From Psychrobacillus psychrotolerans (GTDB lineage Bacteria; Bacillota; Bacilli; Bacillales_A; Planococcaceae): a DNA stretch of 64,000 bases. This document shows, one piece after another, positions 1 through 8,038 of this stretch. Position numbers and translations under genes: made by a program. Within the stretch, counting starts at the first letter, position 1. Each line of letters opens with the position of its first letter. The notes beneath the pieces are model-generated. The model did not search any database, had not been told where the DNA came from, and worked only from the letters and a program-made list of their open reading frames with translations. The stretch spans positions 124,001-188,000 of the forward strand of contig NZ_FOXU01000002.1 in NCBI RefSeq assembly GCF_900115805.1, in the 5' to 3' direction.

Positions 1-435
1 TAATTCAGAGGTTTCCAAAGAAGTGATAAAACTTAGTGGAATAACAGATGTTTTCTTATCTGCTGAGAAAAATCCTGCGAGTGCTTGAGGTGGCAAACTA
101 CTTAAAGGAATCATTTCCTTCAAACCGTTTATATTTGCAGCGGCAACCTTATCTAAAGCTGCTACAAGAACTTCCATGTCTATTTCCTCTTTAGACTGTA
201 GAACTAAAATTCCCGGTAAACTTTCTGCATCTTTAAAATGCTCGTCAATATTTTCCTGTGCAATAACCGACTTGGCATCCTCAGGTAATGAGGCTACACT
301 AGAAACTTTATGATCGCCTGCACCTGGTGCAACTATTGTAAGAACTACAGTAATTGCTATCCAAATACCTAAAGTAATCCACATACCTTTTCGAGTTGCA
401 ATAAAATCAGTTACTCTACCTAGTACCTTTTTCAA
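1..435 (-). CDS. MMPL/RND-type exporter, N-terminal part (cut by window edge)
   Basis: The first about 145 residues of a membrane exporter are visible; the rest lies beyond base 1. A short basic start is followed by one hydrophobic segment (roughly residues 18-36) and then a soluble stretch beginning GDHKVSSVASLPEDAKS. This is how MMPL-family transporters (YdfJ/YdgH type, drug or lipid export) begin. I prefer a TTG start at 435, preceded by GAAGTGG. An in-frame ATG at 471 has no ribosome site and lies inside the operator palindrome. A TetR regulator lies directly upstream on the same strand. A consensus promoter overlaps the end of that regulator, so the exporter has its own regulated promoter. 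The substrate is unknown. Confidence 0.75.
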   Translation of the reverse strand, partial: MKKVLGRVTDFIATRKGMWITLGIWIAITVVLTIVAPGAGDHKVSSVASLPEDAKSVIAQENIDEHFKDAESLPGILVLQSKEEIDMEVLVAALDKVAAANINGLKEMIPLSSLPPQALAGFFSADKKTSVIPLSFITSLETSEL

Positions 436-463
436 TAAGTCCACTTCTTTCTTTTTAAATTTA

Positions 464-483
464 AGTGACATCAGTGTCACTTT
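464..483. promoter_or_regulatory. Palindromic operator, probable TetR site
   Basis: A perfect inverted repeat, AAGTGACA-TCAG-TGTCACTT, has 8-bp arms and a 4-bp spacer. It sits just downstream of the exporter promoter and over its possible ATG. The position and symmetry fit a TetR-family repressor site. The link to the adjacent TetR gene is inference. Confidence 0.6.
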
Positions 484-510
484 GGATAAAAAAACATACC
501 TGTCATTTAC

Positions 511-539
511 ATTATGTGTAAAAGTGACTTGTATGTCAA
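511..539 (-). promoter_or_regulatory. SigA promoter of the MMPL exporter
   Basis: On the minus strand a perfect -35 box TTGACA (539-534) is followed after 17 bp by CATAAT (516-511). It overlaps the last bases of the TetR gene and points at the exporter. A second dyad, TTTACA-TTATG-TGTAAA, overlaps the -10 box. Confidence 0.7.
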
Positions 540-1118
540 TCAATCGCGCTGAAACATACCTTCACTTAAAATCTCTTTAATAGAAGCTACCCATTCGTCA
601 CGTGGTATACCAAAATGATTGGGAATAGCAATAGTTTGAAATATCATTCCCAGAATTATAGCATCCGATAGATGTCTCTTAATCACCTGCTCATTCTTCC
701 CTTGCTCAATTAAACCTTGAAACTGTTTATACATATCCCTGTAGTATCCAGTTAACTGTGCCTGACTGGATGAAATGACTTGATTGGGAGATTTTTTAGG
801 GATTTGGGTAATAATCTCCAGTATTTGATGAATTTCACTATGCTTAAAAATAAAATCAATAACTATAGAAAACTGTGTTTGGAAATCCCCATTTTTATCA
901 AGTTCATTAAATTCTTGAAGAAATCGATTCATTTCATACATGAGAAACTCTAAGATTAATTCATCTTTGTTTTCATAATATTTATATATACTTCCACGAG
1001 AAACTTCCATCATCGAAGCTAGCTTACTAAATGTGAAAGCATCGTAACCATCCCCAATTAGCAATAACTTCGTTGCTTTAAATAACTCTTCATCAGTAAA
1101 CTTACGTTCACGCGCCAC
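540..1118 (-). CDS. TetR/AcrR family transcriptional regulator
   Basis: A 192-residue regulator. The N-terminal helix-turn-helix (about residues 5-50) contains FSKLASMMEVSRGSIYKYYE, the typical TetR recognition region, followed by a helical ligand-binding domain. I place the start at a GTG at 1118 because GAGGTG lies six bases before it; a longer reading from 1163 has no ribosome site. The gene lies upstream of the MMPL exporter on the same strand, and a perfect palindrome sits between them, so it probably represses the exporter and responds to an exported compound. A small palindrome in its own leader (1148-1161) could serve autoregulation. Confidence 0.85.
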   Translation of the reverse strand: MARERKFTDEELFKATKLLLIGDGYDAFTFSKLASMMEVSRGSIYKYYENKDELILEFLMYEMNRFLQEFNELDKNGDFQTQFSIVIDFIFKHSEIHQILEIITQIPKKSPNQVISSSQAQLTGYYRDMYKQFQGLIEQGKNEQVIKRHLSDAIILGMIFQTIAIPNHFGIPRDEWVASIKEILSEGMFQRD

Positions 1119-1147
1119 ATAACTCACCTCACTACACAAATAGTATA

Positions 1148-1161
1148 GTACATAGATGTAC
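1148..1161. promoter_or_regulatory. Small palindrome in the tetR leader
   Basis: GTACAT-AG-ATGTAC, a perfect 6-bp inverted repeat, lies about 30 bp upstream of the TetR start beside a TATACT-like -10 sequence. It may be an autoregulatory site. The evidence is only symmetry and position. Confidence 0.35.
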
Positions 1162-1254
1162 AAATTTAAACCATACTTACCTTAGTGAACTAAATTTATC
1201 TTTTTATTAACTCAGAGTTAAAAATATTTAAAGAACAGTGTGAAATCGAGTTAA

Positions 1255-1283
1255 TTGACAATTTTTGACCACTATACTATCTT
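1255..1283 (+). promoter_or_regulatory. SigA-like promoter of the SDR gene
   Basis: TTGACA (1255-1260) is followed after 17 bp by TATCTT (1278-1283). It lies about 60 bp upstream of the SDR start and directly before a long palindrome. Confidence 0.5.
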
Positions 1284-1313
1284 GAATGCGAGATGTTTTT
1301 ATCTCGCATTCAA
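1282..1313. promoter_or_regulatory. 13-bp inverted repeat in the SDR leader
   Basis: The arms TTGAATGCGAGAT and ATCTCGCATTCAA are perfect complements separated by GTTTTT. The element starts at the -10 box and ends 30 bp before the SDR start codon. It could be an operator or an RNA hairpin. No clean U-run follows, so a terminator is less likely. Confidence 0.55.
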
Positions 1314-1343
1314 AGTATTTTATTTAAAAAGGGAGTGTTTTTA

Positions 1344-2117
1344 ATGGGTAAATTTGAAAATAAGGTAATAATCGTAACAGGTGCAGCAGGTGGAATTGGA
1401 AAAGTAACGGCTAAAAAATTTGCTGATGAGGGAGCAAAACTTGCTCTTGTCGATTTAAACTTAGAAGCTGTTCAACAAGTAATCGTTGATTTAGGCTTAG
1501 ATGAAACTCGTGCAATTGCACTTCAAGCCAATGTGGCAAAAGAAGAGGAAGTCAAGGCTTATGTAGATGCCACAGTTCTTAAATTTGGTCAAATTGATGG
1601 TTTCTTTAATAACGCAGGTATTGAAGGTACAACTAAACAAATCGAAGACTATCCAATTGAAACATTTGATTTGGTTTACAATGTCAATATAAAAGGAGCC
1701 TTCCTAGGCTTGAAATATGTGTTACCAGTGTTGAAAAAACAAGGATTTGGTGCTGTCGTTAACACAGCAAGCGGAGCAGGACTAATGGCTTCTCCAGGTA
1801 TGGTTGGTTATATCATGTCGAAACATGCATTGATTGGTATCACCCGTGTAGCAGCTCTTGAAGCAGCACCCTTCGGTATACGTGTAAATGCCGTTGCTCC
1901 GGGAATCATCAATACACGCATGATGCGTCAAATTGAAGAGAATACTCTACCTGGCCAAGGTGAAGCAGCTACAAAAGCATTCGCTTCAGCCGTTCCAATG
2001 GGACGCTACGGCGAAGCTGAAGAAGTTGCAAATGTGGTATCTTTCTTATTATCTGATGAGGCTTCCTATGTTACTCAATCCATCTACACAGTCGACGGTG
2101 GACAATTAAATCAATAA
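1344..2117 (+). CDS. SDR family oxidoreductase
   Basis: A 257-residue classical short-chain dehydrogenase/reductase. The Rossmann motif TGAAGGIG is at residues 12-19 and NNAG at 89-92; Ser143, Tyr156 and Lys160 (YIMSK) form the catalytic set. The ending SYVTQSIYTVDGG is typical of the family. It oxidises or reduces a hydroxyl/keto group with NAD(P), but the substrate cannot be told from the sequence. The ATG at 1344 follows GGGAGTG at the right distance; an earlier reading from 1293 would run through the palindrome and is rejected. It is monocistronic and ends at a strong bidirectional terminator. Confidence 0.88.
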   Translation: MGKFENKVIIVTGAAGGIGKVTAKKFADEGAKLALVDLNLEAVQQVIVDLGLDETRAIALQANVAKEEEVKAYVDATVLKFGQIDGFFNNAGIEGTTKQIEDYPIETFDLVYNVNIKGAFLGLKYVLPVLKKQGFGAVVNTASGAGLMASPGMVGYIMSKHALIGITRVAALEAAPFGIRVNAVAPGIINTRMMRQIEENTLPGQGEAATKAFASAVPMGRYGEAEEVANVVSFLLSDEASYVTQSIYTVDGGQLNQ

Positions 2118-2221
2118 GACACATCCCTTAGATGGGAGTTCTAACACCTATTTGGTTTTTTCGTATTAATAATATAATCGGTACCAACCCTACATCTATA
2201 AAATATTATTAACCCCATACT

Positions 2222-2259
2222 AAAAGCGCCACCCTTTATTTTGAAAGGGTGGCGCTTTT
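2222..2259. terminator. Strong bidirectional terminator
   Basis: AAAAGCGCCACCCTTT pairs perfectly over 16 bp with its complement across a 6-base loop, and A/T runs lie on both sides. It separates the convergent SDR and dacC genes and can stop both. Confidence 0.92.
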
Positions 2260-2263
2260 ATCA

Positions 2264-3745
2264 TTAATAATTAGCAATTGTTGTGGCGATTTGATCGATT
2301 ACTGGAATTGTACTTGACTTATTTTTTTCTGTTAACACCGTGAATATAAGTGTTTCACCACTTTTAGTTTTTGCATAGCCAGCGAGAGATTTTATGTTTT
2401 TTAGACTACCTGTTTTGGCCGTTACATTACCTCTAGCAGGGCTTGCTTTTAATCTGTTTTTAAGCGTACCACCAATTAATCTATCGGAAGATCCCGCCAC
2501 TGGTAGACTTTTACTATAGATAGGATACCAAGGCTCCAAGCGTACTAAGTACAAAAGTTTCGAAAGTTGGCTAGAAGTAACTTTATTGGAATAGGACATT
2601 CCGGAGGCATCTTCAAAAGTCCATTTGGAAGCATCCAGCCCAATCGATAATGCGTATTCATTCATAACAAGAAGGCCTGCCTTCCAGCTTCCTTCATCAT
2701 GTATTACTTTTCCCATTTCCTTTGCCAATACTTCTGCATGTGTGTTATTACTTAGTTTCATAAATGGAATCATTAAATCCTTTAGTTCCATGGATTTCCT
2801 TGAAGCAAGAGCTTTTGCATTTACTGGCACTTTACCCTGCACAACTTTTGAAGCAGCAGTGAATGTAATACCTTTTTCTGCTAATGACTTTTTAAATACA
2901 TCTAATGAGTAGGCTGTTGGATCCGTAACAGAAATCCATTCTTTTATACCGGAAGTTCCTAATGGAGAGTTTCCAGTAATAATTACTTTATTAGTTCCCA
3001 CTTTACGAGTTACCTTTAATGTGTTTTTATATCCTTTAGGTACTGTTTTGGAGTTATTGACTACTTGTAAAACACCTGTTGCAGGTGTTAATGTAATACT
3101 TGTTGCTCTACCATTCTTACTTGGTTTTGCTGTAACAATAACCGATCCTGCATCATAATCCCCGTTTGGCGAAAGCGTTAACGCCGAGATAGGTGCAGCA
3201 TAGTAATATGGCTCGTCCTCAGCTAAAATACCTGCAGAAAGTCGAACTTTGTCATACCAAGTATCATCTCCGACTAAATTCCCATTAACCTTTTTGATAC
3301 CTTGTCTTGCCAATGTTGCTGCAAAATTATCTAAATGTGTTTTTAATAATGTTGGATCCCCTTGACCTTTTAAATAGAGATTTCCTTTTAATATACCCTT
3401 TTCTACTTTACCTTCCGTCAAAACCGTCGTAGAGAAACGATACTTCTCACCAAGTGTTTCCAGTGCAGCTGCCCCAGTTAATAATTTCATTGTGGAAGCA
3501 GGAGTAATCCTTTTGTCTCCGTAATGTTCATACACAATTTCTCCAGTAGCAGCATTCCTTACCGTGACACTTGTAGAGGCACTTTTCATGCGATTATCAG
3601 CCATAATAGTATTGAGTTTAGTTTTTAAACTACTATACGAAGTAGCTGCCTCAACGGTATTATTTTCACTTGTAGAAATAAAAACAGATCCACTAATCAT
3701 CACAATTGATACAACAGAAACTAATAGCTTTCTCCAAATCCTCAC
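2264..3745 (-). CDS. dacC: D-alanyl-D-alanine carboxypeptidase/endopeptidase (PBP4 type)
   Basis: A 493-residue class C penicillin-binding protein (peptidase S13). All three active-site motifs are present: S84-T-M-K87, S332-N-N and K444-T-G. A signal peptide covers about the first 34 residues, ending VEAA, so the enzyme acts outside the membrane and trims or cleaves peptidoglycan cross-links. The length matches Bacillus subtilis PBP4a (DacC); databases often label the family dacB. Translation starts at a GTG preceded by TAGGAGGAATAGA. It is monocistronic and convergent with the SDR gene. The large insertion between SxxK and SxN (about residues 88-330) is normal for this family. Confidence 0.9.
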   Translation of the reverse strand: MRIWRKLLVSVVSIVMISGSVFISTSENNTVEAATSYSSLKTKLNTIMADNRMKSASTSVTVRNAATGEIVYEHYGDKRITPASTMKLLTGAAALETLGEKYRFSTTVLTEGKVEKGILKGNLYLKGQGDPTLLKTHLDNFAATLARQGIKKVNGNLVGDDTWYDKVRLSAGILAEDEPYYYAAPISALTLSPNGDYDAGSVIVTAKPSKNGRATSITLTPATGVLQVVNNSKTVPKGYKNTLKVTRKVGTNKVIITGNSPLGTSGIKEWISVTDPTAYSLDVFKKSLAEKGITFTAASKVVQGKVPVNAKALASRKSMELKDLMIPFMKLSNNTHAEVLAKEMGKVIHDEGSWKAGLLVMNEYALSIGLDASKWTFEDASGMSYSNKVTSSQLSKLLYLVRLEPWYPIYSKSLPVAGSSDRLIGGTLKNRLKASPARGNVTAKTGSLKNIKSLAGYAKTKSGETLIFTVLTEKNKSSTIPVIDQIATTIANY

Positions 3746-3886
3746 TCTATTCCTCCTAATTCGTCATTTAGTTACTGTTAGTTTAACACGTAATTGTCAG
3801 ATAATAAGGAACTTTTTTAATCCTTACAAGAAAGTGGACCATTTACCTAGTAGACATTACTACAAATTAATTTTATACTTACCTTA

Positions 3887-3944
3887 GCTACTTTGCAAAG
3901 CAAGGTAGCATTTCTTTATACAACTACTTTGTTATGCAAGTTAG
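3887..3944. promoter_or_regulatory. Two dyads upstream of padR, probable PadR operator
   Basis: GCTACTTTGC-AAA-GCAAGGTAGC (3887-3909, one mismatch) is followed by a weaker related dyad, ACTACTTTG...CAAGTTAGT. Both lie between the likely promoter and the padR ribosome site. PadR-family regulators commonly bind such dyads in their own promoter. The assignment is inference. Confidence 0.5.
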
Positions 3945-3960
3945 TGGAAGGGAGAAAAAA

Positions 3961-4305
3961 ATGTCCATTAGAAGTCAACTACTCAAAGGAATACTTGATG
4001 GCTGTGTACTTGCCGTTATCGAAAAAGAACCAGTCTACGGTTATGAACTTTCTAAAAAACTCCAAAAAGTCGGTTTAGAGGATGTAAGCGAAGGCACGAT
4101 TTACCCTGTTTTATTAAGACTTCAAAAAAACAAGCTTATTGTTGGTGAAATGAGACCTTCTGAATCTGGACCCAATCGCAAATATTATTCATTGACTTCA
4201 GCCGGACAAGAAACTCTTGAAACAATTTCTATAGAATGGAACCAATTATCAGTACCTATTAATGCTCTATTATCGAAAGGGGATGAACCATTTGAAAGCA
4301 CGTGA
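3961..4305 (+). CDS. PadR family transcriptional regulator
   Basis: A 114-residue winged-helix regulator. The PadR signature appears as LAVIEKEPVYGYELSKKL and EGTIYPVLLRLQKNKLI, followed by GPNRKYYSLTSAGQ, the beta-wing. The start at 3961 follows GGAAGGGAG. The downstream HAAS-domain membrane gene overlaps it by 14 bases, an arrangement seen for many PadR plus DUF1700-type pairs. These usually autoregulate and respond to envelope stress or drugs. The dyads at 3887-3944 are the likely operator. The inducer is unknown. Confidence 0.88.
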   Translation: MSIRSQLLKGILDGCVLAVIEKEPVYGYELSKKLQKVGLEDVSEGTIYPVLLRLQKNKLIVGEMRPSESGPNRKYYSLTSAGQETLETISIEWNQLSVPINALLSKGDEPFEST

Positions 4306-4957
4306 GTTAATCGAACAAAATAACAAAAAAAGAGCACTATTGACGGAGGAAAACGAGAAATATTACACGAACTTATTACTTTATATTCGAACGAAGCTAA
4401 CCTTATCAGAGCAACAATCAGAGGAAGTTTTGATGGAGATGTTAGATCATCTTACGGAAGGTCAACAAGATGGTAAAACAGCGCAAGAAATCTTTGGCAA
4501 TGATCCTAAGGGTTATGCAGATGAGATTATTAGTCATTTACCGCGTGAAAATAAACGCAAGAGCTTCATATTCGTAAGTGAAATAGCTATAAACTTGGTT
4601 GGATGGTTTTTAATAATGAGAAGCATAATTATTCCTATAATTGGTACTAAAGCTTCTGAAGAAGTATATATCATCTCTTCCCTACTTCTCATCCTATTGA
4701 TAATGGTTATGACAGCTTTAGGAGTAAAAATGATATTCGGTTTAATAAGTCAAAGATCTTTTGATGAAAATGCTACTGATAAAAAGATGATGATTAGGGC
4801 TGGTTTATATGGGGCAGGAGGATTCTTAGTTATTTTGATCATCAGTTTTTTTGTAAAAGAGATAGGTCCATCCTTTATATTACCGTGGCAGTCTTCACTT
4901 GGTATAGGCGCTATATTGTTACTGACTTCATGGATCATGAAGAAATCTAGAATTTAA
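4292..4957 (+). CDS. HAAS/DUF1700-type membrane protein paired with PadR
   Basis: A 221-residue protein. The N-terminal soluble helical part (about residues 1-90, with MEMLDHLTEGQQDGKTAQEI) resembles the HAAS domain. It is followed by four predicted membrane helices (roughly residues 95-118, 128-152, 170-190 and 196-216). I chose the TTG at 4292 because AAAGGGGATG precedes it at a normal distance; the nearby ATG at 4283 sits on the ribosome site itself. It overlaps padR, so the two are translationally coupled. Its role is unknown; partners of PadR regulators are thought to be accessory membrane proteins. Family assignment is moderate. Confidence 0.7.
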   Translation: MKARELIEQNNKKRALLTEENEKYYTNLLLYIRTKLTLSEQQSEEVLMEMLDHLTEGQQDGKTAQEIFGNDPKGYADEIISHLPRENKRKSFIFVSEIAINLVGWFLIMRSIIIPIIGTKASEEVYIISSLLLILLIMVMTALGVKMIFGLISQRSFDENATDKKMMIRAGLYGAGGFLVILIISFFVKEIGPSFILPWQSSLGIGAILLLTSWIMKKSRI

Positions 4958-4967
4958 GTAACATAGA

Positions 4968-4997
4968 CAGATGGAGAAATTACTCCCTCTCCATCTG
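4968..4997. terminator. Inverted repeat between convergent genes
   Basis: CAGATGGAGA and TCTCCATCTG form a perfect 10-bp stem with a 10-base loop between the HAAS gene and the esterase-like gene. It lacks a strong U-run, so it may act as a weak bidirectional terminator. Confidence 0.5.
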
Positions 4998-5007
4998 CAC
5001 TCAATAT

Positions 5008-6264
5008 TTAGTCAATGGGTGATATAGCATTCGTTTTATTTATATAAATAAAAGCATCGTATCTGCTCCCAATTCTAGAAGGAACGTAATTTCCATAGGC
5101 TTCGAAGTCTGGATTATAGACGACACCAATAGCCCGATGCCCCACCCAATCATTAAAGAATGTTCGATTCACCTCGTCAAAAATCAGAAGCTTATCAGAA
5201 GCTTCTACACCATGCAGCATATCTTCCCAGGAATCTTTTCTTGCTGGAGGCACAATCATTCTCTTAGGAGTAGTTCCCCACTCATCTGCCGCAATAACCT
5301 CGCCACTATGAGTACCAAATCCAACCGAAAACACATTTTCACGCTTGTTCTGCATACGAAGAATTTCTCCTACGTTTGTCAGACCTTCTTTTTTCATATC
5401 TGTTGCCGATGCATCTCCAATATGAGTATTATGTGCCCAAATTATTATTTTCGAATCTTTCCCATGATAATCCATTATTTCGTTAATCGCTTCGACCATA
5501 TGCTCATCACGAACATTCCATGAAAGTTCATCACTGCGAATCATCGCTCTGTAATATTCTTCTGCATTTTGCGCTACTAATGCATTTATCTTTAAATTTA
5601 AATGTGCTTCTTCCTTATCTTCATACTGCTTTTCATTTGTGCGAATAGATGAAACTAACTTCGTTACTTCCTCCACACAAGCATCCGAGATGTGAATAGA
5701 GGAAAATGCATACGTTTCGGGATGACGGTTAAAAGGCTCAAAACAGGATATTGCTTTTTTTGCAAAAGCCATATCAGTTCCCTCCGGATTTGTTTTCCGC
5801 AAATAGTTTATCACTTCATCTAAAGATTCCCATAAACTATACACATCAATTCCGTAGAATCCTATTTTCCTGTTATCTTTTAGTTGCTTATTATGTTTTT
5901 CTAACCACATAATTAATTCCGAAATCTCTTCATTTGCCCACATCCAAGTAGGCCAGCGTTCGAATACATTTAGTACATTTTGTTTGTTGAGGTCTGTATC
6001 GTATCCTTTTATAAATCTATTTACTCGCTGAGTAGATGGCCAATCTCCTTCTACCGAAATTAGAGTAAATCCCTTTTCTTCAATCAGTCGCTTTGTTAAC
6101 TCTGCTCGAACTTTATAAAATTCTGAAGTTCCATGACTAGCTTCTCCGAGTAATACAACTCTAGACTCTCCTATAGCTGTTAAAAGAGGAGTGAAATCCC
6201 CTGAAGTATTAAATGGCAATGCAAACTTTTTAATAGCTTCTGTATGTGATGTTATCGTAAACAC
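5008..6264 (-). CDS. Erythromycin esterase family protein
   Basis: A 418-residue member of the erythromycin-esterase-like superfamily. Conserved stretches are LLGEASHGTSEFYKVRAEL near residue 35, GFYGIDVYSLWESL near 138 and IIWAHNTHIGD near 280; these carry the glutamate and histidines proposed to be catalytic. Family members include macrolide esterases, but most Bacillus relatives lack proven macrolide activity, so resistance should not be assumed. The start is uncertain: the GTG at 6264 directly abuts AAAAGGA, which is too close, and no other usual start codon lies nearby. It is monocistronic. Confidence 0.8.
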   Translation of the reverse strand: MFTITSHTEAIKKFALPFNTSGDFTPLLTAIGESRVVLLGEASHGTSEFYKVRAELTKRLIEEKGFTLISVEGDWPSTQRVNRFIKGYDTDLNKQNVLNVFERWPTWMWANEEISELIMWLEKHNKQLKDNRKIGFYGIDVYSLWESLDEVINYLRKTNPEGTDMAFAKKAISCFEPFNRHPETYAFSSIHISDACVEEVTKLVSSIRTNEKQYEDKEEAHLNLKINALVAQNAEEYYRAMIRSDELSWNVRDEHMVEAINEIMDYHGKDSKIIIWAHNTHIGDASATDMKKEGLTNVGEILRMQNKRENVFSVGFGTHSGEVIAADEWGTTPKRMIVPPARKDSWEDMLHGVEASDKLLIFDEVNRTFFNDWVGHRAIGVVYNPDFEAYGNYVPSRIGSRYDAFIYINKTNAISPID

Positions 6265-6362
6265 TCCTTTTCATAGAAGTTTGCGTTACGCCAGTATCCT
6301 TTATACTGATAAAAAGTTATTGCAAAAGATAAAAAACAACTAGTATTTAGAAGTGGATATGG

Positions 6363-6368
6363 TATGAT
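6363..6368 (+). promoter_or_regulatory. Possible -10 box of the T-box transcript
   Basis: TATGAT lies about 16 bases upstream of stem I of the T-box leader, the expected position of a -10 box. No good -35 box is visible 17 bp upstream. Confidence 0.35.
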
Positions 6369-6384
6369 AAGAAAAATTAAAAAG

Positions 6385-6667
6385 CTATGAAGAGAAGAGT
6401 AGGTAATCGAATATCTTCAAAGAGAGCCCTAGTAGCTGTGAATGGGTAAGAATGAAGTTACCGAAACAAGCCTCTGAGCTTCACATAGGACTTGTACAGA
6501 ACAAGGTATTATGTGACAGTTGCTCCTGTTATCGAGCTAGAGTATAAGCATGTATACATGCCGTACTTGAAAAGGTCACTAATGGCGACATTAGGGCAAA
6601 CTAGGGTGGTACCACGACATATTAATCTCGTCCCTAAGACAACAGTCTTGGGGGTGGGGTTTTTTTA
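6385..6667 (+). promoter_or_regulatory. T-box riboswitch leader
   Basis: This leader has the order of a T-box. Stem I closes from CTATG (6385) to CATAG (6488). It contains the AGTA sequence, the AGAGAG bulge and a distal loop. GAA at 6463-6465 marks the specifier loop. The T-box sequence AGGGTGGTACCACG (6603-6616) overlaps a competing terminator. The UGGU bulge predicts a tRNA whose discriminator base is A. The specifier triplet could be ACA (6466-6468, Thr) or CAA (6467-6469, Gln). The discriminator favours Thr, but this is not secure. The leader senses an uncharged tRNA and controls the MFS gene. Confidence 0.9.
6629..6667 (+). terminator. T-box terminator
   Basis: CCCTAAGAC and GTCTTGGGG form the stem, followed by GTGGGG and seven T residues. 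It is the off-state structure of the T-box leader, 33 bases before the MFS start codon. Confidence 0.85.
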
Positions 6668-6700
6668 TTGACCAAATTTAAATATGTCGGAGGTTTTAAA

Positions 6701-7903
6701 ATGTACTCATTTAAATGGAAGTTCCCAATTTTATATTTGAGTTCCGTTGGAGTTGCCAATATTGGAGGATGGATATACCTATTAGCAATTAACTTAATGG
6801 TATTAGAAATAACAGGATCTGCTTTAGCAGTTGCCACTTTATATATTATCAAACCTATCACACAGTTGTTAGTAGGACCTTGGGCTGGAAGTATAATTGA
6901 CCGTGTTTCTACTAAACATATTATGGTCTACTTGGACCTATTTAGAGCAATATTAATCTTCTTCATCCCTTTTTCTAATTCCGTCTTCATTATTTTTACA
7001 CTAGTGTTTTTCATACAAATGGCTGGTGCAATTTTTGAGCCAGCCTCCTTCACTTATATGACGCTTTTACTACCTGAAAGTATAAGACATCGATTTAATG
7101 CAATCCTTAGCTTTGTCCATTCTGGTGCATTTGTAACTGGTCCATTAATTGCGGGGATTTTATTTATGATTGGTTCCCTCAAGGAGGCATTATTTGTAAA
7201 TGTCTTTATTTTTCTATTATGTGCCGCTCTTGCACTTCTTTTGCCTAAGCAAATGTCTTCAGCTTCTCATGAAAATTCAAGAATTACTTGGTTAAATATC
7301 CGAAATGACTGGAGTTTAGTTGTACGTTTTAGTAAAAAGGCTATCCCATTTTTCGTCTTATATATGATGTTTCAAATGGTAATGCTACTTACTGCAGCAT
7401 TAGATTCCATGGAAGTAACATTTGCCAAGAAGATTCTCAATCTCTCCAATACTGCCTATGGTTCCCTTGTCACTATCGCTGGTATCGGATTTTTAACAGG
7501 TGCAATCTGCACTAATGTGCTAGTAAGATTCTTTCCCGCTAAACTGTTAATGAGTATAGGAACACTATTTGTCTCCATTGGTTATATAATCTACAGTTTT
7601 TCTACAACCTATTTGTTAGCTAGCATCGGATTTTTTGTACTTTCATTTTTTCTATCTATTTCTAATACGGGATTTATGACATACATTCAATCGAATATCC
7701 CTACCGATATGATGGGAAGAATCTCAAGTATTTATGAGATGCTTGCGAGTTTTATACAAGTCATCACTATTCTTTTAGTAGGATTAGCCTCTCAGTGGTT
7801 TTCTGTAAAAGAGGTTGTGATAGGATGTTCTACTCTAATGTTTACTACAGCTCTTTACTTAACCTTACTTTCAGCTAGTAAAGTTAGGAGTAAATTAGCC
7901 TAA
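6701..7903 (+). CDS. MFS transporter under T-box control
   Basis: A 400-residue membrane protein with about 12 hydrophobic segments and the MFS loop sequence GPWAGSIIDRVSTKH after helix 2. Overall it resembles the MefA/BcrA-like exporter branch (YkuC/MdtG type). The ATG at 6701 follows CGGAGG seven bases upstream. Because the transcript begins with a T-box, expression should rise when one tRNA is uncharged. That suggests it carries an amino acid, a peptide or an antimetabolite of that amino acid. The substrate cannot be read from the sequence. The gene stands alone; the next gene has its own leader. Confidence 0.85.
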   Translation: MYSFKWKFPILYLSSVGVANIGGWIYLLAINLMVLEITGSALAVATLYIIKPITQLLVGPWAGSIIDRVSTKHIMVYLDLFRAILIFFIPFSNSVFIIFTLVFFIQMAGAIFEPASFTYMTLLLPESIRHRFNAILSFVHSGAFVTGPLIAGILFMIGSLKEALFVNVFIFLLCAALALLLPKQMSSASHENSRITWLNIRNDWSLVVRFSKKAIPFFVLYMMFQMVMLLTAALDSMEVTFAKKILNLSNTAYGSLVTIAGIGFLTGAICTNVLVRFFPAKLLMSIGTLFVSIGYIIYSFSTTYLLASIGFFVLSFFLSISNTGFMTYIQSNIPTDMMGRISSIYEMLASFIQVITILLVGLASQWFSVKEVVIGCSTLMFTTALYLTLLSASKVRSKLA

Positions 7904-8038
7904 TAGTATTCAACTTTTTGGTCTTTACAAAATTCATTTGAATATCTTTATAAGAATAGACCTTAAAAGTTTTTTAGTAACCTTAAACCGTGGTACGATT
8001 GGACAATAAATGTGTGAAGGACCAGGTGACGTTAACAA

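Noticed and set aside
5008-6264. Macrolide resistance gene
   Set aside because: The protein belongs to the erythromycin-esterase superfamily, but that family is broad and nothing nearby suggests a resistance element; activity cannot be claimed.
6463-6470. Firm assignment of the T-box amino acid
   Set aside because: ACA and CAA are both possible from the loop position. The discriminator base argues for Thr over Gln, but without a covariance fold I leave it open.
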